64,000 nt of DNA from Hofstenia miamia (lineage: Eukaryota; Xenacoelomorpha; Acoela). Both the position numbers and the translations under genes were made by a program. Below the pieces are notes generated by a model that was not told the origin of the DNA, searched no databases, and saw only the letters and a program-made list of their open reading frames with translations. The stretch is from positions 941,960 through 1,005,959 of the forward strand of contig SCFE01000031.1 in the NCBI GenBank assembly GCA_004352715.1, written 5' to 3'. Of the stretch, positions 1 through 9,869 are shown piece after piece. Numbering within the stretch: position 1 is the stretch's first letter; every line of letters begins with the position of its first letter.

Positions 1-402
1 AATGGTAGCCATGAGCAAGCCAATTTGTAACGCTTAGGCAGCGGTAATTGCTACTTGGGTTAACATAAATACATGCAGCACCACCTCTGTGTCTTTTATT
101 CGTAATTTCCCGATCTTTTCTAAAACAAAAATATCCAGCCAGTTAAGGATAACTTTCAGAAATTTCACAGTCAAACCAAGTTTCACTAACAGGCAGACAT
201 TTATTTCATATGTGAGAATATCAATTAGGAAAGAATTTAAATCTTTGATGTTTCTTAGAGATCTAAAATTAAGTACTAAAATCCTTGGAGCTTCTAGTTT
301 TTACTTTGACATGCCTCACTTGGTATGACAGGAGTTACGTAACTGTTTAAATTAGAGTTAATTAGGTAAGGATCGTGAAGATGTACGTTTTCTAATTGTT
401 AG
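1..402. other. Non-coding AT-rich stretch
   Basis: No gene, repeat or RNA was recognised. The open frame at 89-328 begins at GTG rather than ATG and its translation has no family resemblance. Confidence 0.4.
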
Positions 403-783
403 TCAATCATCAGTTTCTGTTTTCTGCATTACTACCTTAATGTTGGACAAATAAATAGGACAATCTTTCAAAAAAGTAGAATGATTACATTTCTCAGGGT
501 ATAAAGTGCTGCAATTCACACATTTGTGTTCACGGGGATTCTTCTTATTTGGACAATTTGAATATATTGATTTTTTGCACAGAACATGCACACACATGTG
601 CTTTTTTAAATACTTATTTCTTGAGTGTCCATACATTCCACAGTTAGAACACATACGTGCATAAAAATGTTCAATGATCTTGCACTTCTGAAATCCGATA
701 TGTATGCTGTTGTCAAGCAAGAATTTCCGTACTTTTTGGGATACTTTGACGAAAATAATTGATGTTTTGCTACGTCCGTAAAT
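403..783 (-). pseudogene. LINE ORF1 (gag-like) zinc-knuckle fragment
   Basis: The minus-strand translation contains a row of Cys/His clusters: CSNCGMYGH (CX2CX4H with the fourth ligand changed to Tyr), a second Cys cluster, and KCVNC followed by HSTFLKDCP. Three consecutive knuckles ending in H-S-x-x-x-x-x-C-P are typical of the nucleic-acid-binding ORF1 protein of Jockey/CR1-type non-LTR retrotransposons. The frame is open upstream to about 783 without an obvious ATG, so this is a 5'-truncated piece. No EN or RT follows directly on the same strand, so it is a dead fragment. The role (RNA binding in the retrotransposition particle) is inferred from the family. Confidence 0.6.
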
Positions 784-954
784 CTTAGTTAATAATATTT
801 AAAACATTGAATCACTTAAACCACATAAATCTTGCAACTTTGGGTTTTCAACTAATATTTTTTCTTTGATATCAGGTGCACTTAAGTTTTCTAAAAAATA
901 ACTTTTGTGCAATCTTTTTTTATTCTACAATCCCCATTATGAAATATATTTCCC

Positions 955-1330
955 TAATCCTGGTAAAATCGCACACCTAAATACACGCACTCAAAATATT
1001 AAACCAGTTCATTGTTAAAAGAAAATATTGAGAAATTCATTCTTTAATACCTCTGTAAAACTTTGGAATGATTTAAGTAGTATAGAAGGGCAGAAGCCTA
1101 TCGCACAAAAACGATTCTGATTGGTGGAGNNNNNNNNNNNNNNNNNNNNNNNNNNNNNNNNNNNNNNNNNCCAGTTCATTGTAAAAAGAAAATAATGAGA
1201 AATTAATTCTTTAATACCTCTATAAAACTTTGAATGATTTACCCAGAGAATTATAATTACTAAATATTTTAAAGATATTCAAAAACAATGCCACACGATA
1301 TTATTATAAATCTAGAAAAGAAAAAATTAA
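955..1330 (+). pseudogene. Two partial LINE ORF2 C-terminal tails flanking a gap
   Basis: Translation from 955 reads NPGKIAHLNTRTQNIKPVH and then, after a frame change, NSFFNTSVKLWNDL, the kind of C-terminal tail found after the reverse transcriptase in many non-LTR elements. A second, diverged copy of the same stretch (from CCAGTTCATTG) begins at 1171, directly after a 41-N gap at 1130-1170, and also has stops. It is either a tandem pair of LINE 3' ends or one copy split by assembly. Not functional. Confidence 0.5.
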
Positions 1331-1559
1331 ATTATCTTCTGAATTATCTTCTTAATGAGACACCTTGTCGATCTGAAGGAGACTTCTCTTCTTGTTGCTT
1401 ACTGTGACTGAAAGACGCTCCTCACTGACAGCTGACACCATACAAGCCTTAGAAATACTAAATTCTCTTTCAAAACATCAACAAAATTAAATTTTAAGTT
1501 CACATAAGAAGGAATTATGATCTTTATCAATATAATATTTGATGTTGGAAATTTGAGCT

Positions 1560-1649
1560 GAAATCGTGTTCGGGTTGAGCAAATCCTGTTTAGTTTGGGT
1601 CGGGTCGGGCCGGGCCAGGTTTTAAAATCGCAACCCGATTCCACCTCTG
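1560..1649 (-). mobile_element. hAT-like non-autonomous element, terminal part
   Basis: Read on the minus strand, the segment starts at 1649 with CAGAGGTGGAATCGGGT, a CAGRGGTGG-type hAT terminus, and continues with a GC-rich GGCCCGGCCCGACCCGACCC stretch unlike the AT-rich surroundings. The other terminus and the 8-base target duplication were not identified, so the inner boundary is approximate. Confidence 0.35.
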
Positions 1650-1689
1650 GTACATATTAGCTATTTTAACTATTTGTTTTCTATCATAC

Positions 1690-2270
1690 AGAAAGCTTCG
1701 ATTTGGTTCCGAACGCTTGTAATTATAACCATAAGATGGTAATATTTTCCAATATTTCATAGACAATGCTGCTGGTAATATTTCTTTTATGCAACTTGTT
1801 GGATCTTCCTTTTTAAATATTGGTGTTACATCAGACCTCTTTAATATAAAAATGAAATTTGATACATTGACGGCTTAATTGCATGCAAACACTAGATATT
1901 CATCAAATTATCTAATGTATTTCTTAATTACAAATATAGGAATATTGCTACTTCCGCATGATGTGTTGGTATCGAGTTTAGAGATGACCTTATTTAATTC
2001 TATTCTGCTAATGTTTTAAACGCTGAAACTCGAATTTACTCTATCTATCTATCTATCTTATTGTACCTCTTTGCCTTTGTATGGCCTTGGATTTTTAAAT
2101 GTAAGATTAAAATGGTTAGCAATAAGTTTTTGATCAGTACATATTTTTCCATTAACATCAATTTCCTTAATATCTGAGGATAGGCTTTTCTCTTTGTTTA
2201 GAAATTTATTTACAAATCTTCATTTGTCTTTTTATAGTTCTAAACTTTCATAGAATTCTTTCTTTTTTGG
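1690..2270 (-). pseudogene. Degraded LINE ORF2, endonuclease-RT linker and RT start
   Basis: Minus-strand frames interrupted by several stops read FVNKFLNKEKSLSSDIKEID, then GKICTDQKLIANHFN, and nearer the lower coordinate VTPIFKKEDPTSC. The pattern 'gk.itd...iAnhFN' and 'VtPifKkgdp' marks the segment between endonuclease and reverse transcriptase and the first RT motif of non-LTR retrotransposons. Frameshifts and in-frame stops make this an old dead copy. A short TCTA microsatellite lies inside it (about 2041-2057). Confidence 0.5.
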
Positions 2271-2279
2271 AGTTCGCTA

Positions 2280-3061
2280 GTTCGGATTTTACCTGTTTTT
2301 AATAAACAACATTTATATTTGAAATTTCATTACGAAGTGCTTTTAAAGTGTTCTCATTTTCAATATCTAATTTTTTAATATTTTTATCATATGAACACAA
2401 TATTTATCAATCTTAAAAAGACTAGCTAATATTTGTTTGGGGGCTTTTTGACAACAGTCTGACAGGCATAATATACATCAATTTATGTGATTTTAGTTAA
2501 TTTTTTGCAATTTAAAATTGAAATCAACAATGGGATTTTGTGTCCATCTCTTTATTTTAATTGGTATTTTTACTTATTACCTTCTCCAATGAGACACCAT
2601 TTTGCTTGACTATCTGTCTGTTTATCTGTTTTATCAAGATCTCTCAAAAAAATAATGAGTGGATCTTTATGAAAATAAATTTTAATATATATATACATGT
2701 ATATATATATATATACATATATATAATTAATGAAAATTATACAGATCGCTTTTTGATTAAGCTTGGTGTGTTCTTTAAGCATTCTTTATCACTTCATCAA
2801 TTTCAAATTTTGAAATTTTCTCGTCTGTTCTTTTCATGGAATCTAAAATTTTATAAAGCAATCTTTAAAAAAGCAATTATAAACTTTGAATAGCAACAAC
2901 AACTTCATTGTATCTCGACAAAGGATATTTGTTGTTCTTCCCCAGCAAATTCACATTGGCCATTAATTTGATAGTAAATATTCTATTGAGCATCCTTCGA
3001 CACGTCATATTTGTAGGTCCAAGACTAGATAGTAATTCAACCTATAAATACTGGACAGTCA

Positions 3062-3096
<35 letters not shown>

Positions 3097-3103
3097 ATAC
3101 TTT
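2280..3103. other. AT-rich intergenic sequence with TA microsatellites
   Basis: Contains TA-dinucleotide tracts near 2687-2725 and 3064-3094. The two overlapping reading frames here are produced largely by the TA repeat and do not look like protein. Confidence 0.4.
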
Positions 3104-3169
3104 CTGTACTATGGGAATCGAGATTTTTGCGTACAAAGCGTATCTGGCCCAGTTTTTCCCATAGTACAG
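3104..3169. repeat. Short inverted repeat (hairpin/MITE-like)
   Basis: CTGTACTATGGGAA at 3104-3117 is matched exactly in reverse complement by TTCCCATAGTACAG at 3156-3169, with a 38-base loop. It lies immediately after a TA microsatellite. It could be a minimal MITE or a foldback; no target duplication is clear. Confidence 0.5.
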
Positions 3170-3417
3170 AGCGAATCCTGCTCCGCATTTTTTAAAAAAT
3201 TGATCGAATTATTTTTTTAGTATTAGTGTGCTATCAGATCTGCATAAAGGTCTAGATACAAGAATTTGAGCAACTTCTAATAAATAGGTCAAATTTTAGG
3301 AATTTTTTCAAAAAATATATTTATATATTCGTTTTGTACTATTATTCTATATTTTTTTAGAATGACTGAGAATGATAAATTTTGTGATATAAGTTCTGTT
3401 GATCTTAATATTGAACT

Positions 3418-4417
3418 NNNNNNNNNNNNNNNNNNNNNNNNNNNNNNNNNNNNNNNNNNNNNNNNNNNNNNNNNNNNNNNNNNNNNNNNNNNNNNNNNNN
3501 NNNNNNNNNNNNNNNNNNNNNNNNNNNNNNNNNNNNNNNNNNNNNNNNNNNNNNNNNNNNNNNNNNNNNNNNNNNNNNNNNNNNNNNNNNNNNNNNNNNN
3601 NNNNNNNNNNNNNNNNNNNNNNNNNNNNNNNNNNNNNNNNNNNNNNNNNNNNNNNNNNNNNNNNNNNNNNNNNNNNNNNNNNNNNNNNNNNNNNNNNNNN
3701 NNNNNNNNNNNNNNNNNNNNNNNNNNNNNNNNNNNNNNNNNNNNNNNNNNNNNNNNNNNNNNNNNNNNNNNNNNNNNNNNNNNNNNNNNNNNNNNNNNNN
3801 NNNNNNNNNNNNNNNNNNNNNNNNNNNNNNNNNNNNNNNNNNNNNNNNNNNNNNNNNNNNNNNNNNNNNNNNNNNNNNNNNNNNNNNNNNNNNNNNNNNN
3901 NNNNNNNNNNNNNNNNNNNNNNNNNNNNNNNNNNNNNNNNNNNNNNNNNNNNNNNNNNNNNNNNNNNNNNNNNNNNNNNNNNNNNNNNNNNNNNNNNNNN
4001 NNNNNNNNNNNNNNNNNNNNNNNNNNNNNNNNNNNNNNNNNNNNNNNNNNNNNNNNNNNNNNNNNNNNNNNNNNNNNNNNNNNNNNNNNNNNNNNNNNNN
4101 NNNNNNNNNNNNNNNNNNNNNNNNNNNNNNNNNNNNNNNNNNNNNNNNNNNNNNNNNNNNNNNNNNNNNNNNNNNNNNNNNNNNNNNNNNNNNNNNNNNN
4201 NNNNNNNNNNNNNNNNNNNNNNNNNNNNNNNNNNNNNNNNNNNNNNNNNNNNNNNNNNNNNNNNNNNNNNNNNNNNNNNNNNNNNNNNNNNNNNNNNNNN
4301 NNNNNNNNNNNNNNNNNNNNNNNNNNNNNNNNNNNNNNNNNNNNNNNNNNNNNNNNNNNNNNNNNNNNNNNNNNNNNNNNNNNNNNNNNNNNNNNNNNNN
4401 NNNNNNNNNNNNNNNNN
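3418..4417. other. Assembly gap (1000 N)
   Basis: Exactly 1000 N, a placeholder-sized scaffold gap. It removes the downstream part of the LINE whose endonuclease lies at 4418-5156. Reading frames that cross it are artefacts. Confidence 0.95.
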
Positions 4418-5156
4418 ATAGTTAATGTTGTAGTCCCCCAGCAGCAAAATCTCTTTGTTGAGAGAGGAAGCATTTTGAACTTCTTGCACTTTGTATTTAA
4501 TGAACTCTCTGCAGAATTGCTTTTTAGGGCAATAACTGATGTTAATAAGAGCAGATAACTTACACTTTTTTGATTTTCTTAGTTCAACCCAAAGTGTTTC
4601 GAAACATTGATGGTTAAATTCTAAGTTTTTACGCCTGATAGGGTTCATGAAGCTGGGTATTAAAAGCATTAATCCACCGCCTTTTGTGCCTCTGTGTTTA
4701 CAAAAACTTATTGAAATTAAACAAATCATTAGGAGTGTGGATGTTGAGCCAAGTTTCTGTGAATGCAAATATTGTGTTACAATCAAGCATCAAATGCAAT
4801 TCTTTCAATTCATATTGATGGGCTGGAAGGCTCCGTGTGTTCAAGTAGGCGATTTTAATGTTTCTAAAATTTTTTGATAAAGGTATTATTTTACTGATGT
4901 CCAAGATTTTGAGCCCTGGATTTAAATGAATATCACCAGCCTGCAACAACATCAACTTTATGTAGAAAGATTTAATCTTCCGAAAAACGTAGCGAAAAAT
5001 CTTAGCAATTTCAGTTATAAAAATGTGGCTTGTATTACTTAAACAAATATGCTTAATTTTATACACTAATTGTGAACTATTATCGTTGCCAATAATGCTA
5101 TCTAAGCAAAAGTTTTTGAAGCACATAATAATATAATAACATAAAAATAAAAGCAC
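4418..5156 (-). pseudogene. LINE ORF2 N-terminus with apurinic-type endonuclease and 2A-like remnant
   Basis: The first frame (5156 to 4698) has a hydrophobic start, then LMLLQAGDIHLNPGL (4911-4946), then IAYLNTRSLP and FAFTETWLN, the first two blocks of the endonuclease/exonuclease/phosphatase fold (N and TETW). After a frameshift near 4700-4790 the second frame gives HRGTKGGGLMLLIP, then FETLWVELR, and LLGDYNINY, the later endonuclease blocks, before running into the gap at 4417. The GDIHLNPG motif resembles the 2A ribosome-skipping sequence (D-V/I-E-x-N-P-G-P) known near the N-terminus of some CR1-like LINEs, but Glu is His and the final Pro is Leu. The element would nick target DNA for target-primed reverse transcription; this copy is broken. 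Confidence 0.7.
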
Positions 5157-5159
5157 CTT

Positions 5160-5732
5160 TTAATCATACTTTCAGCCATTTTAATTGAGTTTTTGTAAAA
5201 GGTTTTCCAACAGTCGTTTTAAGTCATTTTTTGCTGTGCCATTAGTTTCTTTGTGTTTCCCTGCAACCACATTCTGATAGCTACGGCCAGATACTCTATA
5301 ATTCGAAATGAATGACCTCTTTTGATTTTGTGAATTGTTTTGCGAACCAAATCATAACGATTAAAAAACACTTTGATTTTCCTTACTATGAGGGCAATTC
5401 ATTTTCTCGAAAGATGTATACCATTTATTGCGAGTAAGTTGCTGTTAATTTAATGTCCACTTTTTCATAGGATTTCACTGTGTCTTTTAGTTCAACTGTG
5501 TTCTTACCTTTGTAAGAGTGGAAGCTACATTTTTGATCAAATACTAGTTTTTAATGCTTAAAGATGGAATTTCCAATGCAAAAGAGTGTTGTGTCTCTTG
5601 GTAGCTCCTTTACTGTGGTTTTTATAAATCGAGGAGTTGTTAACAATGGTAATTCTGTGTTACTTGGGGGATTTTGAGAAATAGAATTAGTGCGCAGTAG
5701 TATATAAATAGTTCCTTCCCGTTACACTTTTT
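5160..5732. other. Non-coding stretch
   Basis: No protein similarity, repeat or RNA recognised. It may hold the 5' untranslated part of the neighbouring LINE, but nothing in the sequence proves it. Confidence 0.3.
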
Positions 5733-5856
5733 TCTGATTGGTCGAGAGGTGGAGTCCAGGAGGTTACACTTTTTTGTGATTGGTTGAGAGGGGTGGCCTT
5801 TGACCTGAGGCGTCGTGGATATTGGCGGGGGGTGTTTTACTGACGTCACGCATGTA
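5733..5856 (+). promoter_or_regulatory. Dispersed repeat with CCAAT-type and CRE motifs
   Basis: Contains two adjacent copies of a block with TTACACTTTTTT followed by TGATTGGT(C/T)GAGAG, then GTGGATATTGGCGGGGGGTG and a perfect palindromic CRE, TGACGTCA, at 5841-5848. A related block at 29495-29568 preserves GATTGGTC, GGATATTGGTGGGGGTGAT and TGACGTCA in the same order and similar spacing. ATTGG (inverted CCAAT) plus CRE is a promoter-like grammar, so this may be the regulatory end of a mobile element; no gene is seen next to it. Confidence 0.4.
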
Positions 5857-5924
5857 ATTTTACTAGTTTTTATGTTATTTATGTGGCCTAATTTAGTTTG
5901 CATTTTTTTACTTTTTAGTTTATA

Positions 5925-6074
5925 CTCTCCCACATTAACTTACATTTTTTTAGTTTCCCACATTAACATACACTTTTTTAGTTTTTACTTTCCCACATTA
6001 ACTTACACTTTTTAATTCCCCTTTTTAATTTCCCACATTAACATACATTTTTTTATTTTACTTTCCCACATTAA
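5925..6074. repeat. Minisatellite of CCCACATTAAC units
   Basis: Irregular tandem units of about 28-40 bases, each containing CCCACATTAACWTACA followed by TTTTTTAGTTT or TTTTTAATT. About five units are visible before the array runs into a 1000-N gap, so its true length is unknown. Confidence 0.7.
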
Positions 6075-7074
6075 NNNNNNNNNNNNNNNNNNNNNNNNNN
6101 NNNNNNNNNNNNNNNNNNNNNNNNNNNNNNNNNNNNNNNNNNNNNNNNNNNNNNNNNNNNNNNNNNNNNNNNNNNNNNNNNNNNNNNNNNNNNNNNNNNN
6201 NNNNNNNNNNNNNNNNNNNNNNNNNNNNNNNNNNNNNNNNNNNNNNNNNNNNNNNNNNNNNNNNNNNNNNNNNNNNNNNNNNNNNNNNNNNNNNNNNNNN
6301 NNNNNNNNNNNNNNNNNNNNNNNNNNNNNNNNNNNNNNNNNNNNNNNNNNNNNNNNNNNNNNNNNNNNNNNNNNNNNNNNNNNNNNNNNNNNNNNNNNNN
6401 NNNNNNNNNNNNNNNNNNNNNNNNNNNNNNNNNNNNNNNNNNNNNNNNNNNNNNNNNNNNNNNNNNNNNNNNNNNNNNNNNNNNNNNNNNNNNNNNNNNN
6501 NNNNNNNNNNNNNNNNNNNNNNNNNNNNNNNNNNNNNNNNNNNNNNNNNNNNNNNNNNNNNNNNNNNNNNNNNNNNNNNNNNNNNNNNNNNNNNNNNNNN
6601 NNNNNNNNNNNNNNNNNNNNNNNNNNNNNNNNNNNNNNNNNNNNNNNNNNNNNNNNNNNNNNNNNNNNNNNNNNNNNNNNNNNNNNNNNNNNNNNNNNNN
6701 NNNNNNNNNNNNNNNNNNNNNNNNNNNNNNNNNNNNNNNNNNNNNNNNNNNNNNNNNNNNNNNNNNNNNNNNNNNNNNNNNNNNNNNNNNNNNNNNNNNN
6801 NNNNNNNNNNNNNNNNNNNNNNNNNNNNNNNNNNNNNNNNNNNNNNNNNNNNNNNNNNNNNNNNNNNNNNNNNNNNNNNNNNNNNNNNNNNNNNNNNNNN
6901 NNNNNNNNNNNNNNNNNNNNNNNNNNNNNNNNNNNNNNNNNNNNNNNNNNNNNNNNNNNNNNNNNNNNNNNNNNNNNNNNNNNNNNNNNNNNNNNNNNNN
7001 NNNNNNNNNNNNNNNNNNNNNNNNNNNNNNNNNNNNNNNNNNNNNNNNNNNNNNNNNNNNNNNNNNNNNNNNNN
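6075..7074. other. Assembly gap (1000 N)
   Basis: Exactly 1000 N. It separates the minisatellite from a contig (7075-8146) of clearly different composition. Confidence 0.95.
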
Positions 7075-7570
7075 GTGTGAAGTACTGTGTTTTTCACCTT
7101 TTCAGTAATCAATTTTTCAGTTAATTGAATGTTCTATTGATTATATTGTTTTGCTAGATTCAGGAGATTATTGTTCAGCTCAAGAATGTCATCTGACATT
7201 TCTACTCTTTGTTGTAGAATTTTGTTCCTTTTTTCAAGTGTTACATTTTCTTAAAGGCATTGATTTTGTGTTTGGACATCTTTTAGTTCAGAGTACATTT
7301 TCTCTTTGGATGTTTGAAGTTTTTTGTATTCATCAACAATCTGAATTTTATCAGCTTGTAATAGTGCTATTTCTTGACATAAGTTTTGGTTTTCTTTCTG
7401 GATCATATCAAATCTTTTGTAATTTTCAAGTTGGATTTCTTTGATTTTTTGCTTTAGTGGTTCTATGTAGGTTTCAAATGAATGGATTTTTTTGATGAGT
7501 TCCTCTCTTGAGAGGGTTTTGTACTTTCACTGGTGGGTGTAACTTGTTTCTTATTATGTGTATTTGGCAT
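7075..7570 (-). pseudogene. Ty3/gypsy gag fragment, coiled-coil rich (same family as element A)
   Basis: Reading on the minus strand from an ATG at about 7570, the protein starts MPNTHNKKQVTPTSESTK, then after one frameshift continues as a Lys/Glu/Gln-rich helical protein (for example EIQLENYKRFDMIQKENQN and LQTSKEKMYSELKD) with heptad-like Leu/Ile spacing and a few stops. The stretch 7075-7440 matches 36400-36740, which lies directly upstream of a CCHC zinc knuckle and an aspartic protease, so by position this is the N-terminal part of a gag polyprotein. It would have had a structural role in particle assembly. The copy is decayed, and the rest of the element is lost in the gap at 6075-7074. 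Confidence 0.55.
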
Positions 7571-8146
7571 TTTCTTTCTTTAGTGATGCCTGAGGGGCTT
7601 GAACAGATAGAGCTTTCAGCAATGACAATATTTGGGTGGATGGTTTGAACTTTATATAGTCAGTAAAAAAAATTTTCAGTATATCAGCTTTCAGCAGCAA
7701 AATAACTCAGCCACATAAGTTGCTCCACACTTCCAAACAAATAGATTCTCTGAAACTTTAGGTAATTTTGCTCATTCTTTCATGTGGTTCTTTTTCCATG
7801 ATCCCTTCACAGATATGCCATTAATTATAAAACACACTTGTCATTAGGGGTGTCCTGTGGTTGTTTCCATGTGGCATTGGCATTGAAATCTGCATTGATA
7901 AAGACCAAGATTTGCTAATCTCTCAGTAATTAATGGCCTGACCTCAGAGCTAAACAACCTTATCCCTATTAAAAGTTAAAGGTAGCCAGGAGATCAGGTA
8001 AGGGAAGGGTGCATGGCCTCACTTTCCTGACCTGATACAGAGAATCTTAAGAGAAAGAGTAGCTTTAGACAGGAGCCCTAATTTAAATAAAGAGAGAGAG
8101 AAGCCCTATAAGTTCTTGAGTGCAAAGTGTACCTTATGTGCTTGTG
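7571..8146. other. CpG-free remainder of the contig
   Basis: Probably leader or LTR sequence of the gag fragment next to it, since it lies just upstream of the gag ATG on the minus strand. I see no CpG in the whole contig 7075-8146. No second LTR copy is available to confirm this. Confidence 0.3.
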
Positions 8147-9146
8147 NNNNNNNNNNNNNNNNNNNNNNNNNNNNNNNNNNNNNNNNNNNNNNNNNNNNNN
8201 NNNNNNNNNNNNNNNNNNNNNNNNNNNNNNNNNNNNNNNNNNNNNNNNNNNNNNNNNNNNNNNNNNNNNNNNNNNNNNNNNNNNNNNNNNNNNNNNNNNN
8301 NNNNNNNNNNNNNNNNNNNNNNNNNNNNNNNNNNNNNNNNNNNNNNNNNNNNNNNNNNNNNNNNNNNNNNNNNNNNNNNNNNNNNNNNNNNNNNNNNNNN
8401 NNNNNNNNNNNNNNNNNNNNNNNNNNNNNNNNNNNNNNNNNNNNNNNNNNNNNNNNNNNNNNNNNNNNNNNNNNNNNNNNNNNNNNNNNNNNNNNNNNNN
8501 NNNNNNNNNNNNNNNNNNNNNNNNNNNNNNNNNNNNNNNNNNNNNNNNNNNNNNNNNNNNNNNNNNNNNNNNNNNNNNNNNNNNNNNNNNNNNNNNNNNN
8601 NNNNNNNNNNNNNNNNNNNNNNNNNNNNNNNNNNNNNNNNNNNNNNNNNNNNNNNNNNNNNNNNNNNNNNNNNNNNNNNNNNNNNNNNNNNNNNNNNNNN
8701 NNNNNNNNNNNNNNNNNNNNNNNNNNNNNNNNNNNNNNNNNNNNNNNNNNNNNNNNNNNNNNNNNNNNNNNNNNNNNNNNNNNNNNNNNNNNNNNNNNNN
8801 NNNNNNNNNNNNNNNNNNNNNNNNNNNNNNNNNNNNNNNNNNNNNNNNNNNNNNNNNNNNNNNNNNNNNNNNNNNNNNNNNNNNNNNNNNNNNNNNNNNN
8901 NNNNNNNNNNNNNNNNNNNNNNNNNNNNNNNNNNNNNNNNNNNNNNNNNNNNNNNNNNNNNNNNNNNNNNNNNNNNNNNNNNNNNNNNNNNNNNNNNNNN
9001 NNNNNNNNNNNNNNNNNNNNNNNNNNNNNNNNNNNNNNNNNNNNNNNNNNNNNNNNNNNNNNNNNNNNNNNNNNNNNNNNNNNNNNNNNNNNNNNNNNNN
9101 NNNNNNNNNNNNNNNNNNNNNNNNNNNNNNNNNNNNNNNNNNNNNN
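8147..9146. other. Assembly gap (1000 N)
   Basis: Exactly 1000 N; reading frames spanning it are artefacts. Confidence 0.95.
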
Positions 9147-9494
9147 AATAGATTGTTTAACTGGTTAATCTGTGTCATGTTTTCCATTAGTAAACATCAA
9201 GTTAGTAAAAAACTGCAAACATTATCAATGCTTCGTCCATTTACTATATCTAAGTACAACAGCTTAGTACACATGTTTAAGCAGTTGAAAACAAGTAGTA
9301 GGGCACTAACCAAGAAATATGTAAAACATAATCACCGTGCAAACATGTGCATAAACAATATACATCCAAGAAGCAAATACTGGGAAAATTCTTTTACAAC
9401 CACACTTTGTAAACTGTGGAATGATTTACCTATCAGTGTAAGGAAAGTCAGCAATATAAATGAATTTAAAAAACTGTTAAAACATATTTATTAG
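9147..9494 (+). pseudogene. LINE ORF2 C-terminal tail (5' part lost in gap)
   Basis: An open frame coming out of the gap ends at 9494. It has the signature of the domain after the LINE reverse transcriptase: RPFTISKYN, then the Lys/His-rich RALTKKYVKHNHRANM, then ENSFTTTLCKLWNDLP and EFKKLLKHIY with a stop. 'LWNdLP..ir...s...FK..Lk..l' is the usual C-terminal end of CR1/Jockey-like ORF2. About 110 codons are intact and unfragmented, so the copy may be young. The sequence that follows to about 9765 is probably its 3' untranslated region. The RT core would lie inside the preceding gap. Confidence 0.65.
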
Positions 9495-9767
9495 CAGAAA
9501 AAATAATAACGGAATATTTAAAATCTTAAAACTGTAGCGAAACTTCTTATCTTTAATCCATTTTTAATTGTAAATATCTGTGTGCATTTTAATTTAATTA
9601 TTGTAGCTTAGTTTGTAGTATATGTATATCTAAGTTCTTAGTACATTTTTGTAAATATGTATATATCTTATTAGTACATATGCATGGAGCAAACAAATTA
9701 AGCTATTGAAGATTTAGAAAAATAACCTTTTAATTTTTTGTAAAAAAAGAATAGAAATGCCCTTTTC

Positions 9768-9809
9768 AGAAAAATCCGACCCCCTTATAAATTGCTAGGT
9801 ACGCGCCTG
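9768..9809 (-). mobile_element. Terminal fragment of a G-rich hAT-like MITE
   Basis: On the minus strand from 9809 the sequence CAGGCGCGTACCTAG followed by a GGGGG run resembles the termini of the elements at 28935-29194 and 27106-27242. Only one end is recognisable. Confidence 0.35.
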
Positions 9810-9869
9810 TAGAGGTATTGTATGGAATGTTTTGTTTTAAATTGAAGTAAGATTGGATAGCGGATTTTT

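Noticed and set aside
2561-3195. Overlapping plus and minus frames of 70-110 codons
   Set aside because: Built on TA-repeat translation (alternating Tyr-Ile) with no domain or consistent codon use.
3289-4786. Long reading frames across 3418-4417, and likewise across 6075-7074, 8147-9146 and 56622-56813
   Set aside because: Almost entirely N; only the flanking real codons carry information.
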